A stretch of DNA of 64,000 bases from Bufo bufo. Its lineage: Eukaryota; Chordata; Amphibia; Anura; Bufonidae. Where the stretch lies: positions 402,180,645 to 402,244,644 of the forward strand of contig NC_053389.1 of the NCBI RefSeq assembly GCF_905171765.1. Direction: 5' to 3'. Positions 21,333-31,661 of the stretch are shown here, one piece after another; position 1 is the stretch's first letter, and every line of letters begins with the position of its first letter. The position numbers and the translations under genes were made by a program. The notes beneath the pieces are model-generated. The model saw only the letters and a program-made list of their open reading frames with translations. It ran no database searches and was not told the DNA's origin.

Positions 21333-21765
21333 GGACACAGTTTGGTTCAGAGGTCCTGCTTTTCTATACAACTCAGAACATTCTTCTGCCTGTGACTCAT
21401 ATGAGCTGTTAGATGCAGATTCTGACAAAGATATACGCCCCCATGTATCTGTGCTACTTACTGTAAATTCAAACAATCAGCTTGGTAGCCACCGTTTCAT
21501 CAGGTTTTCCACCTGGAAGTCACTTGAGCAAGCTATCACCTGCTTAGCACACGCAGCCCGTTCCTTCAAGCATGCCCCATTTGTTATGGAATGTAACTGC
21601 AAAGGTTGGCACCATTGTAAGAATGGATACTCAGTAAGTGAGATAGAACAATCGAAAAATCTAATTATTTGTTCAATGCAACAAGAGACATTCGCCTATC
21701 CCTACTAAAGAGACTTAAAGCACTTTGGCACAGGAGGAATTGCACTGACATATCATCTCCTACCT
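21333..21765 (+). pseudogene. BEL/Pao linker between RNase H and integrase
   Basis: The BEL frame resumes after TTAA and encodes a stretch with DTVWFRGPAF, WKSLEQAITCLAHAARSF and an EIEQSKNLIICSMQQE block, typical of the region between RNase H and integrase in Pao elements. A TAA (21706-21708) ends the frame, and recognisable similarity fades by about 21765, where LINE-2a begins. The following zinc-binding part of integrase is missing until the Cys pair near 29245, so a few hundred bases were lost at the LINE insertion. Confidence 0.7.
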
Positions 21766-21775
21766 CATTAATGTC

Positions 21776-22977
21776 ATGATGACCAGGAAGAAAGCTGCCC
21801 GACCGGGTCTTCGTCGCCTCACAGACTTTTTCTCTGCACAAGAGTCTGATGGCGGCTTCCCGCCATTACGAGCAGCAGCATCGCCATCGGAACAGGGGAA
21901 AGACAAATGTGCGTCTCCCTCATCCAAGAGATCTTCTACATCGTCGATTCCTAACAGTGGTGTCATGGTGGGGAGGAACAAAAGCGCTGCAGTTACCCAG
22001 ATTAAGAGACACTGAAGACCATGATGCTTCCGGGCCTGAACGAGGGGACGCCATGATTAATGCACCGCCGGTGAGTGACAACATAGCTCGGCGAGGTAGC
22101 AGGCAATAGCAACCCCACACATAGACCCCAGTCTCTTGCAGCTGCTGCGGTTTTAGATCCGTTACAGAACTTTAATTGTTCTGACCAAACAGTATCGGAG
22201 ATTTCTCTGAAAGCCATGATGATGGCGGTACACCATTCACTCACATCGCAGCTACAACAAGTGGCTGCCTCCATTACGTCTTCTATAGATGATTTAGGTT
22301 CTAGAGTGAACCACATCGAAAATAAAATGGGGGAATTAACAAGCTCCCACAACGATCTTATTGATGCCCATTATTCTCTGGAAGATGAGGTGGCAGGGCT
22401 GAGAGCCAAAATGGCTGACCTAGAGGACAGAAATAGACGCAACAACTTAAAATTCAGGGGAATATCAGAGAAGATTCCCCCAACTAACTTACAGCAATTC
22501 CTGGGAGATATGCTGAAAACATTATTCCCAGACAAAGATCCTAAGATGCTCCTGATTGATAGAGCTCATCATCTACCTAAACCTAAACATCTACCAGCTT
22601 CGGTGCCCAAAAATGTTATTGCACGTTTCCACTTCTACTGTGTGAAAGAAGATTTAGTCTCCTACATCAGGAAAAACCGCAATTTGCCAGCTCCATTTAA
22701 GGACATTCAGATATTTGCGGATCTTTCACAAGTCACACTTCAAGCCAGAAAGCAACTCTTCCCAATAACCAAAGTATTGAGGGATCAACAAATCCCGTAC
22801 AAGTGGGAGTTCCCGATGAAGCTCTTGATACATAGAGATGGGAAAACCTTTGTTATTAAAAATCCTGAGGAGGGAGATTCTCTACTAAAAGCTTGGAATA
22901 AAAGTACACCTATCTCGCCAGCAAGAAAGAAAAACACCGCCCAGGTGACCCCGGAGTGGACCTCAGTGGGGGATTGA
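21776..22977 (+). pseudogene. LINE-2a ORF1 protein
   Basis: An ATG at 21776 (MMTRKK) opens a basic, Ser-rich N terminus (to 22015). The frame shifts to that of 22015-22109, is then broken by stops, and resumes in a third frame from about 22130 to a TGA at 22975-22977. The long C-terminal piece contains a coiled coil (VNHIENKMGELTSS.. to MADLEDRNRR), an RRM-like start NNLKFRGISE and a C-terminal part with the block KLLIHRDGKTFVI, the usual order for L1-type ORF1 RNA chaperones. At least two disruptions make it nonfunctional. Confidence 0.8.
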
Positions 22978-23325
22978 AGCTGAAGAGACTTCCCAAGTTG
23001 TCTGTATTTTCCTTTAACCAAATAGCTGTTATCAATAGGGATAGCGGAATAAGGCCGAACTGTTGTTCCCCAGTGTATCTGGTCTTGGTTCATTAACCTC
23101 TTCTAGACCAGACCCATTCGGTCTTGCTTTAATAACCTTTGCTTATCTTACAGGTTGAAGTTTTTTTTTTTGTTTCGTTTTTCTCTTAATGTTTGATTTT
23201 TTTTGTCCCTTATGCTTTTGCTTTATGTTTCTCAGATGGTCTTATACTTGCGATACTCTTGGTACTCCAGACACGACTAGTAATGTTTCTAATATGTATC
23301 CAGCTCTCCGATAAAGTACATCTTA
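22978..23325 (+). other. LINE-2a inter-ORF region
   Basis: Noncoding T-rich spacer between ORF1 and ORF2 with T-runs near 23160 and 23200. It corresponds in place to 8693-9584 of LINE-1a. Nothing else is recognised. Confidence 0.6.
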
Positions 23326-26300
23326 ATGGCTATTAAGGTAATGTCTATTAATGCTAAAGGATTAAACTCCCCCTATAAGAGATCCTCGCTCTGGAAGGAT
23401 GTTCGATCCTCACAGACCGATATATTATGTGTTCAGGAAACACATTTTGTGCACAACAAACACCCAGAATTTTCACATAAAGGTTTCTCCACTATTCTAT
23501 TAGCTAACTCGAATAAGAAAAAATCAGGTGTGGCGATTGTGGTTAAGGACTCCCTAGGTTTTCAGGTTGAGAAGGTGTCAATTGATGAGGGGGGACGTTA
23601 TATCATCTTGGTAGGATTGATTGGTGCGGTGACACTGACACTGGTCAATATATATGCACCCAACAAATCTCCCATAAGATTTTTAAATAAAGTCTTGAGG
23701 AAAACATGTAACATTCAAAAGGGACACCTATTACTATGTGGGGACTTTAATCTAGTACCAGATAAATTCCTAGACTCAACTGGTCCTAACAGATTAACGA
23801 CCCCGGCTTTGGGGCGTTGGTTAAGGGATAATCAACTCTATGACACCTTTTAGATGTCTAAACGCAAATTCTAAAGAATTTAGCTTTTATTCGGCAAGAC
23901 ATAGATCATTCTCTAGAATCGATCTGTTTCTCTCGGATAGGCCATTGTTATCCAAAGTTTCTAAGTCTACTGTTGGGTTTACGTCGTGGTCAGACCACGC
24001 ACCAATCTCATGTTCAATATCCCAAGTCCTACCCTATAATTCTCAGAGATCGTGGAGGAATAATACTTTTCTATTGCGTCATTCTACTTATAAGCCTCTA
24101 ATAGAATCTGCTATAGCAGAATATTTTTCCCTCAATAATACAGATAACATAAATACTTTTACCCTCTGGCAAGCTCATAAAGCTACTATTAGAGGTGAAT
24201 TGCTAAAACAGAGTTCACACTTCAAGAAAGCCAGAGAGGCTAATTTATCATCTCTCCTGGACAAGGTGGTTAGATTAGAAGAACAAATCAGGCTAGACCC
24301 ATCTGCAACTCTCCATAGGAACTTAATGTCCGTAAGACACGAAATTCACTCCCTCTTACAAATAGATTATGACCGACAAATAACTTCTATGCGACTTGCA
24401 TACTATCAAGCCTACAATAAACCAAGTAGATTAATGGCGAAAAAAATCAAACCAATAATACAAAAAGTAAACATACCATACATGCTAGCTCCCGATAATA
24501 CATCTAGAATTACTCATCCTAATGAAATAGCAGAAACATTTAACCGCTACTATGCTAAACTATACAATCTTAACAGCGATCCTTCCACACATGAGCCATC
24601 CTTGGAGGAAATTGACTCTTTTCTTCAAAAAGTTAATCTCCCCTCTCTTAATAAAGAACAACTTGCGGAATTAAACTCTCCAATTTCTGCTACCGAAATT
24701 GATGCCACGATCAAATCTCTAAAACCAAATAAATCTCCCGGGCCTGACGGATATTCCAATGAATACTACCAACTGTTTTCTCCCCTATTAAATTCACATA
24801 TGGTCCAGGTGTTTAACAGGGTTTTGGCTGGGGAACAATTTCCATCCGAAATGTTACAGGCTACGATAGTTACCATTCCAAAGCCGGGTAATTCAATGGA
24901 TTCTCCTGCAAACTTCCACCCGATTTCCCTCCTCAACTGCGACGTAAAAATCTATGCAAAACTGATAGCTCACAGGCTTTTGAAAATATTACCTGTGCTA
25001 ATACATAGTGATCAAGTTGGCTTCACAAAGGGCAGAGAGGCGCCGGATGGAACCCGATGGATCTTGGACCTGTTACAGAAGGCCGGGGGGTTGGGAACAC
25101 CTTCTCTGCTTCTAACCTTGGATGCAGATAAGGCGTTCCATCGTATTCATTGGGGATTTGCATCAGCAATTCTGGACAAATTCGGTTTTCAAGGCTCTAT
25201 CAAAACAGGGATTCAGGCTTTATATTCCACTCCTTCAGCTAGAGTTTTAGCTAACGGCTCCCTCTCCTCCCCCTTTTCAATTACAAACGGCACCCGACAG
25301 GGTTGTCCCCTGTCACCTTTTCTCTTTCTAATGGTTATGGAGCCCTTTGCGGAAATTATAAGAACATCAGGGTCAATAAGGGGCATTCCAGCTGGTAGTC
25401 GGCAACATAAAATCGGGTTATTTGCGGACGATGTTATTTTGACCTTATCAGACCCCTTACCTTCATTGAGGGCCACTTTACAAATAATCAGAGAATTTGG
25501 GGATGTATCTTACTACAAGATAAATGAATCTAAGTCCCAAATACTATCTGTTAGGATTACGCCTTCATTGCGGAAAGCAATAGAAAATGAATTCCCTTTC
25601 CAATGGGCAACAGATTCAATTACCTATCTGGGAGTCCAAATTTTCTATCCTCTCTCACGGTTAATTAAATGTAACTATGATGTACTCTATAATTCCCTCC
25701 AAGCTGACCTGGAACTTTACTCTAAAATAAATTTATCCTGGTTAGGGCGAATAGTAATATACAAAATGATGGTGCTCCCAAAGATCTTGTACCTGTTTCG
25801 CACTTTACCCATTCCTATTTTCACCTCAGTCATGGCTAGACTTAAGTCTCAAATGCTTTCATATATATGGAATAAAGGCCCTCATAGAATTGCAGCCTCT
25901 ATACTTTACAGTCACAGGTCACATGGAGGTATGGGAGTTCCAAATCTCCAAGCTTATTATGATTCCTTTGTGTTCAAACAGTTGAGATTTTGGTGTAGAC
26001 AGGGCCAATCACCTAGCTGGCAACAGATAGAAGTAGATCTTAACAAGGGGAGATCGCTTTATTCTCTACTGTTAGTACATGCTATTGACCCCAGCTTTCC
26101 TCCTCCCTCAGAACTGACTTTGAAAGCGTCCATTCTAACATATAGACTATTGTTAAAACATAGTGACCCGGCGTCTCCAAAGAGAAAAATACATTCCCAT
26201 AGAAATTTTGCAATACTACATAAAAGACTTCTCGGTGGGGGGTTGGAGGAAGGCTGGGATACAAGTGTTAAACGATTTCTACGATAATAATGTACTAAGG

Positions 26301-26655
26301 TCGTTCACATGTCTACAGGAAACCTTTGATATACCAAAGTCTTTCCATTACCATTTCAATAGAATTGCTCACTTTTTAACTAAATGTCCCCAGAGAGATG
26401 TATTGCTTCCAGTTGATATTCTTAATATTATTTTATGTAATCAGGGGGATCTCAAGTTCCCAACAAACTCAATTTACAAAAGGGTAATAGGAGCAGGGCT
26501 TTTTTTCTGGCGAAACGCATCGGAACGGCGTTCCGCCACCTTTTGACATCGCAACCTGCCATGCTCCAGCATTGCAGGCTGCAATGTATAAGCGGGGAGG
26601 GACTGGGAGGAGGAGCTGGGGGTGGGTGCGTTCACTGTGCTCCGGCCCCCAGCTC

Positions 26656-27011
26656 CAGTACAGTTATAAAATGTGTAAAATTAATAATGATTCTATTCAT
26701 GAGGCCCCCTCTGTAATAGAACATTCAATATATCCATCCTACTCACAGGGCTGTTATCGTAATCCAGGCCGGCCGGGCAGACGAGCGGCAGCGTCACTGA
26801 CTGACGTCACGTGCCTGCCCGGCCTACTTTATGAATGAAGCAGGCGGCGCAGGCACGTGACGTCAGTCAGTGACGCTGCAGCTCGTCTGCCCGGCCGGCC
26901 TGGATTACGATAACAGCCCTGTGAGTAGGATGGATATATTGAATGTTCTACTACAGAGGGGGCCTCATGAATAGAATCATTATTCATTTTACACATTTTA
27001 TAACTGTACTG
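26656..27011. repeat. Near-perfect palindrome, arms about 163 bp
   Basis: The left arm is about 26656-26818, the right arm about 26849-27011, and the spacer about 30 bp. The arms include GGCCGGCCGGGCAGACGAGC and a TGACTGACGTCACGTGCCTG block next to the axis, with only a few mismatches by eye. The two long ORFs on opposite strands here are mirror images of each other, a consequence of the palindrome. Confidence 0.95.
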
Positions 27012-27023
27012 AAGCGGCAATGG

Positions 27024-28017
27024 GGGGGTGGGGGTCTGTGGATGGCAGTGTTATGGGGGGGTCTGTGGATGGCAGTGTTATGGGGGGGGTCTGTGTATGG
27101 CACTTAAGGGGGGGGCTGTGGATGGCACTGTTATGGGGTGGGGGGGTCTGTGGATGGCACTGTTATGGGGTGGGGGGGCTGTGGATGGCACTGTTAAGGG
27201 GGGGGTCTGTGGATGGCACTGTTATGGGGTGGGGGGGTCTGTGGATGGCACTGTTAAGGGGTGGGGGGGTTTGTGGATGGCACTGTTATGGGGTGGGGGG
27301 TCTGTGGATGGCACTGTTATGGGGTGGGGGGGTCTGTGGATAGCACTGTTAAGGGGGGGTCTGTGGATGGCACTGTTAAGGGGGGTCTGTGGATGGCACT
27401 GTTATGGGGTGGGGGGGTCTGTGGATGGCACTGTTATTGGGTGGGGGGGGTCTGTGGATGGCACTGTTAAGGGGGGGGTCTGTGGATGGCACTATTATGG
27501 GGTGGGGGGTCTGTGGATGGCACTGTTATGGGGTGGGTGGGTGTCTGTGGATGGCACTGTTATGGGGTGGGGGGTCTGTGGATAGCACTGTTAAGGGGGG
27601 GTCTCTGGATGGCACTGTTATGGGGTGGGGGGGGCTGTGGATGGCACTGTTATGGGGTGGGGGGTCTGTGGATTGCACTGTTATAGGATGGGGGGGTCTG
27701 TGGATGGCATTGTTAAGGGGGGTCTGTGGATGGCACTGTTATGGGGTGGGGGGGTCTGTGGATGGCACTGTTATGGGGTGGGGGGGTCTGTGGATTGCAC
27801 TGTTATAGGATGGGGGGGTCTGTGGATGGCACTGTTATGGGGTTGGGGGGTCTGTGGATTGCACTGTTATAGGATGGGGGGTCTGTGGATGGCACTGTTA
27901 TAGGATGGGGGGTCTGTGGATTGCACTGTTATAGGATGGGGGGGGGTCTGTGGATTGCACTGTTATAGGATGGGGGGTCTGTGGATGGCACTGTTATAGG
28001 ATGGGGGATCTGTGGAT
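27024..28017 (+). repeat. 33-bp VNTR, about 30 units
   Basis: The unit is GTCTGTGGATGGCACTGTTA followed by a G-rich tail (TGGGGTGGGGGG or AGGGGGGG). Unit length varies with the G-run. Towards the right end the tail changes to TAGGATGGGGG and the core sometimes to GGATTGCACTG, so two unit subtypes are segregated along the array. The G-rich strand could form G-quadruplexes. Confidence 0.97.
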
Positions 28018-28096
28018 GCCATCCCCAGATCCCCCATTAACAGTGCCATCCCCAGATCCCCCATTAACAGTGCCATCCCCATCTGGGGGGTTTCTT
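28018..28096 (-). repeat. Inverted segment of the same VNTR
   Basis: After 28017 the array turns over. CCATCCCCAGATCCCCCATTAACAGTG repeats here are the complement of GGGGATCTGGGGATGG units. The junction at about 28005-28030 forms a short palindrome (GGGGGATCTGTGGATG / CATCCCCAGATCCCCC). Confidence 0.9.
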
Positions 28097-28862
28097 TGCT
28101 GGGCTGGACTTTTATAGTCCGCCCAAATTTTACTTGCATCCCTGTTCTCTAAAGGGGCGGTTTTAGGGGGCAGTCCTAGGGGTGGGTAGGGGCGTGGCCA
28201 GGGGAGGGGGGCTGAGTTCCACCACCTTTTCTCTGAGAAAAAAAGCCCTGAATAGGAGATATACACTTGACAAAAAAGGCACATTTTCTGAATTGGGAGA
28301 GAGATCTGAAAATCTCATACTCTATATCTAAATGGCTAGCAACGATAAAAATAACATACCAGGCGACTAAATGCTCTAGCCTGTTGGAAGGGTATCATAA
28401 ATTACTTACACGATGGTACTTTACACCAGCTAAGCTCAGTAGATTCTATCCCAATTCGGAAAACTCATGTTGGCGTTGTCAGAAGTCGCCAGGCAACCTA
28501 ATCCATATTTTTTGGGATTGTAACGTAATAAAACTATTTTGGATTGAAGTCGGGGAGCTGGTGAGAGAAGTGACAGGCTCAAATATATATATGTCCCCAG
28601 CTATGGCACTTCTCTCATTGGATCTTGATCTGATCCCAAAACAATTCAGAGTAATACCTTGTCATATACTGTATTTCTCTCTGCTAAACTACTAATTGCT
28701 AAACATTGGAAATCATCTGTAATACCTTCCTTAAGTGAACTCAAAGATAAAATATCCACACATGTTGTATATGAACACCTGTGGGCACAACGATCAAATA
28801 GGCTGCAATATTTTCAAAATGCATGGTCTCCTTGGCTTACAAAATTCCCCATTCCTCTTTGA

Positions 28863-29235
28863 TTTAATCCTTATGTCTGATCCTAGTTTGAACCCTTATC
28901 TCGTCTGATTTACTAGAGTGTTTAAATGTATGTCCATCGATACTTTTGCTTTGCATCTTTATTTTGGTTTTTGTTCTTATTTTAGTTGGTTTTTGTTTGT
29001 CCTAATGATCTTGAATCATCTGGATAATGTTCTTATCTGACGCTGTTCTACGTTGGCAGCACCCAGGCGGGTGCCGTAGAACTCGGTTCACGCTATATTT
29101 CGCATGTTATTGTTCAAGTGGTTGCATCCACTTTCTTGCTTGTCCGTTATATTGTCTTCATTCTGAGTGGCTGTGTCCACATATGAATCGTTGTCTTCCT
29201 TATTATGTCATAAATACAATAAAAAAAATTGTGAA
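28863..29235 (+). other. LINE-2a 3' UTR
   Basis: Noncoding, T-rich, then an A-rich tail with AATAAAAAAAATTG near 29217. It is directly followed by BEL/Pao integrase coding. No gene is seen. Confidence 0.65.
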
Positions 29236-30275
29236 AAAAAATGTATCACTTGCCGCAAGCTACGCGGGGGTTTACAAACGCAAAAAATGGCCAATCTCCC
29301 ATCCGACAGGGTTAGCATGGACCCTCCATTTACTAACGTGGGCCTTGACGTGTTTGGTCCCTGGTCCGTTATCACACGCCAAACAAGAAGTAGCCACGCT
29401 AGCTCCAAGCGATGGGCATCATTTTCAGTTGTATGTCAATTTGAGCCGTCCACATTGAAGTTATTGAGTCTATGGACACTTCTAGCTTCATAAATGCCCT
29501 CAGGCGCTTTATAGCAATCAGAGGTCCTGTAAAACAAATCCGCTCTGACAGAGGCACAAACTTTGTTGGAGCTGCTAATGAGCTAAAGATTCTCTCCAAC
29601 TTGGATAATAACAGTGTAAAAAGATTCCTTAGTGAGCAAGGATGCACTTGGATTTTCAATTTCCCTCATTCTTCTCACATGGGAGGAGCCTAGGAAAGAA
29701 TGATTGGTATAGCCCGCAGAATCTTGAACTCTATCTTCCTAGAAGTGGGCAATGCTAGACTCTCTCATGAATGCCTTACAACCTTTATGGCCGAAGACTC
29801 AGCCATTATCAATGCCAGACCCTTGGCTCCGATATCAAATGACCCAGGAGATCCAATACAGCTAACGCCTGCCTCTCTACTTACCCAAAAGACTGGTATA
29901 GTGAGTGCTCCTTCTAGAGAGTTTGGCACCAAAGATCTCTACAAACGCCAATGGAGAAAAGTGCAAGGCCTTGCCGATACTTTCTGGAATAGGTGGAAGA
30001 AGCAATATCTTCCCACCTTACAGACAAGAACCAAATGGCACACAGTTAAGCCCAACCTAAAACCTGATGACATTGTTCTTGTTAAAGACTCCCAGGCTCA
30101 AAGAAATCATTGGCCTTTGGGCCTCATTACTAAAGTGTTTCCAAGTGAAGACGGACAAGTCGGGAAAGTTGAGGTCAAGATTTTCAAACAAAATGAGACC
30201 AAACTGTTTATCAGACCTACTTCCGAACTAATCCTACTGTTATCTGTTGAGGACTCTAATAGTGACATCGGCTAA
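29236..30275 (+). pseudogene. BEL/Pao integrase and C-terminal domain
   Basis: The first block KCITCRKLRGGLQTQKM is the end of the zinc-binding region. PFTNVGLDVFGPW carries the first catalytic Asp. A shift near 29390 moves to the frame of 29472-30275, where IRSDRGTNF supplies the second Asp. A TAG at 29691-29693 immediately precedes the codon of the catalytic Glu (ERMIG). Downstream the frame is open to a TAA at 30273-30275, with KPDDIVLVKD and WPLGLITKV blocks of the Pao C-terminal domain. It would insert viral-type cDNA into the genome. The stop and shift make it inactive. Confidence 0.9.
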
Positions 30276-30289
30276 TGTCAAGCGGGGAG

Positions 30290-30740
30290 TGTACTGTCAT
30301 CACTAACTATTGCATAGTCTGTTCATTTGTGTGCCTTTAGCACCATCTAGTGACCTTTATCTGTAAGTGCATCTTTTGCCTTGTTAAGTTATGCATATTC
30401 ATTAGGTCACCTGACTTCCTGCTCACAGTGCTTTCTGGGAAAGAGACAGGCTCCTGCTTTCTTTTCTCCTCACCTCATGGAAGGAGCAGCTACACATTGT
30501 GTGTCTCTTACTAAATGGTCGGTAAGGGATTAATTAATGTTTTTGTGTAAGTTTTGTGTACACTGTACTGCATATTCAGTTCTTGTATGTTCATTTTCTT
30601 ATAGTTTACCTTATCTACTGCCAGTTAATAAAAACCACAGACTACAGAAACAAGTCTCATCTTATTAACTAGTAGAATGGTGATATCTGCCTGTTGAACT
30701 GCATACAGACCCCGGGGGTACATATTGTGAGAACAGGACA
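30290..30740 (+). repeat. BEL/Pao 3' LTR
   Basis: This 451-bp copy is preceded by a purine-rich tract (AAGCGGGGAG, 30280-30289), the likely plus-strand primer. It ends at GAGAACAGGACA, and CCCAC follows as the target duplication. Confidence 0.93.
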
Positions 30741-31540
30741 CCCACCACTGGAACAGGCCATTGTCAGATATTTAGGCCCCGGCACCCAGACAGAGGAGAG
30801 AGGTCCCATAGCAGAGAATCAGGCTTCACGTCACCCAACACTGGAACAGGCCACTGTCAGATATTTTTAGGCCCCGGCACCCAGACAGAGGAGAGAGGTC
30901 CCATAGCAGAGATTCAGGCTTCATGTCATAGCAGAAAATCAGGCTTCAAGTCATAGCAGAGAATCAGGCTTCATGTCATAGCAGAGAATCAGGCTTCACG
31001 TCACCCACCACTGGAACAGGCCATTGTCAGATATTTAGGCCCCGGCACCCAGACAGAGGAGAGAGGTCCCATAGCAGAGAATCAGGCTTCATGGCATAGC
31101 AGAGAATCAGGCTTCATGTCACCCACCATTGGAACAGGCCACTGTCAGATATTTTTAGGCCCCGGCACCCAGACAGAAGAGATGGGTCCCATAGCAGAGA
31201 ATCAGGCTTCAAGTCATAGCAGAGAATCAGGCTTCATGTCATAGCAGAGAATCAGGCTTCACGTCACCCACCACTGGAACAGGCCATTGTCAGATATTTA
31301 GGCCCCGGCACCCAGACAGAGGAGAGAGGTCCCATAGCAGAGAATCAGGCTTCACGTCACCCAACACTGGAACAGGCCACTGTCAGATATTTTTAGGCCC
31401 CGGCACCCAGACAGAGGAGAGAGGTCCCATAGCAGAGATTCAGGCTTCATGTCATAGCAGAGAATCAGGCTTCATGTCACCCAAGACTGGAACAGGGCAC
31501 TGTCAGATATTTTTAGGCCCCGGCACCCAGACAGAGGAGA
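30741..31540. repeat. Composite minisatellite, right part
   Basis: This is the same two-module structure as 13454-13968: a 25-bp CATAGCAGAGAATCAGGCTT-type module in variable number plus the ~95-bp module. It ends at GACAGAGGAGAGG, where the hAT1 3' flank begins, so the array most likely belongs to the 3' region of hAT1. Confidence 0.93.
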
Positions 31541-31661
31541 GGTTCATTCAACTTTGGGTTGCCCTGCAATATAATGGTAAAATGAAAATAAAAAAAGGAT
31601 TGAATGAGGAAGTGCCCTGGAGTACAATAATATATGGTTAAGGGGAGGTAGTTATAAATGT

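Larger units (their letters stand above)
26494..28250. mobile_element. Non-autonomous hAT-type element with palindrome and VNTR
   Basis: The termini are CAGGGCTTTTTTTCT at 26494 and the inverse AGAAAAAAAGCCCTG at 28250. The 8-bp duplications AATAGGAG at 26486-26493 and 28251-28258 are identical and interrupt the LINE-2a ORF2. CAGGG-type ends and an 8-bp duplication are characteristic of hAT transposition. There is no transposase. Contents in order are a GC-rich left end, a 163-bp-arm palindrome, a 1 kb 33-bp VNTR, and a GC-rich right end rich in GGGG. Confidence 0.95.
23326..28862 (+). pseudogene. LINE-2a ORF2: endonuclease-reverse transcriptase, split by a hAT-type element
   Basis: An ATG at 23326 begins the endonuclease (MSINAKGLN, VQETHF, LVNIYAPN, CGDFNLV). 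A frameshift near 23850 leads to the frame running to 26287, with SDHAPIS, SPGPDGYSNEYY, LDADKAFHRIHW, TRQGCPLSP and GLFADDVIL. Motif A keeps its Asp, but the usual Asp after AF is His. Another shift near 26240 carries the frame to 26493, where the hAT-type element is inserted. Coding resumes at 28259 with a CWRCQ..HIFWDC knuckle, and a last shift near 28670 leads to the stop at 28862. Domains and length match LINE-1a. Confidence 0.9.
21766..29235 (+). mobile_element. Tx1-group L1 LINE (LINE-2a), inserted in the BEL/Pao element
   Basis: It starts at or just before the ORF1 ATG (boundary uncertain by about 30 bp), so the 5' UTR is nearly absent. ORF1 is at 21776-22977 and ORF2 at 23326-28862. 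The 3' UTR ends in A-rich sequence with AATAAAA near 29217-29245, abutting BEL integrase. I found no target duplication, and BEL sequence is missing across the site, so insertion came with a deletion. A hAT-type element interrupts it at 26494-28250. Confidence 0.85.
13969..30740 (+). mobile_element. BEL/Pao LTR retrotransposon, full length but interrupted
   Basis: The LTRs at 13969-14422 and 30290-30740 differ at roughly a dozen positions by eye. The flanking target duplication is CCCAC (13964-13968 and 30741-30745). Internal coding order is gag, zinc knuckle, aspartic protease, RT, RNase H, integrase, the BEL/Pao order. Two later insertions sit inside: a TTAA-flanked element (18916-21328) and LINE-2a (about 21766-29235). 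Without them the element would be close to 7 kb. Several frameshifts and stops show it is inactive. Confidence 0.93.

Noticed and set aside
26572..27020. Two similar ORFs on opposite strands
   Set aside because: They are the two arms of one palindrome, so the same peptide appears on both strands. No independent evidence of coding.
27020..27903. Long overlapping ORFs in all three plus-strand frames rich in Gly, Trp, Met and Leu
   Set aside because: They arise because the 33-bp VNTR unit lacks stops in these frames. There is no domain, and the composition is dictated by the repeat.
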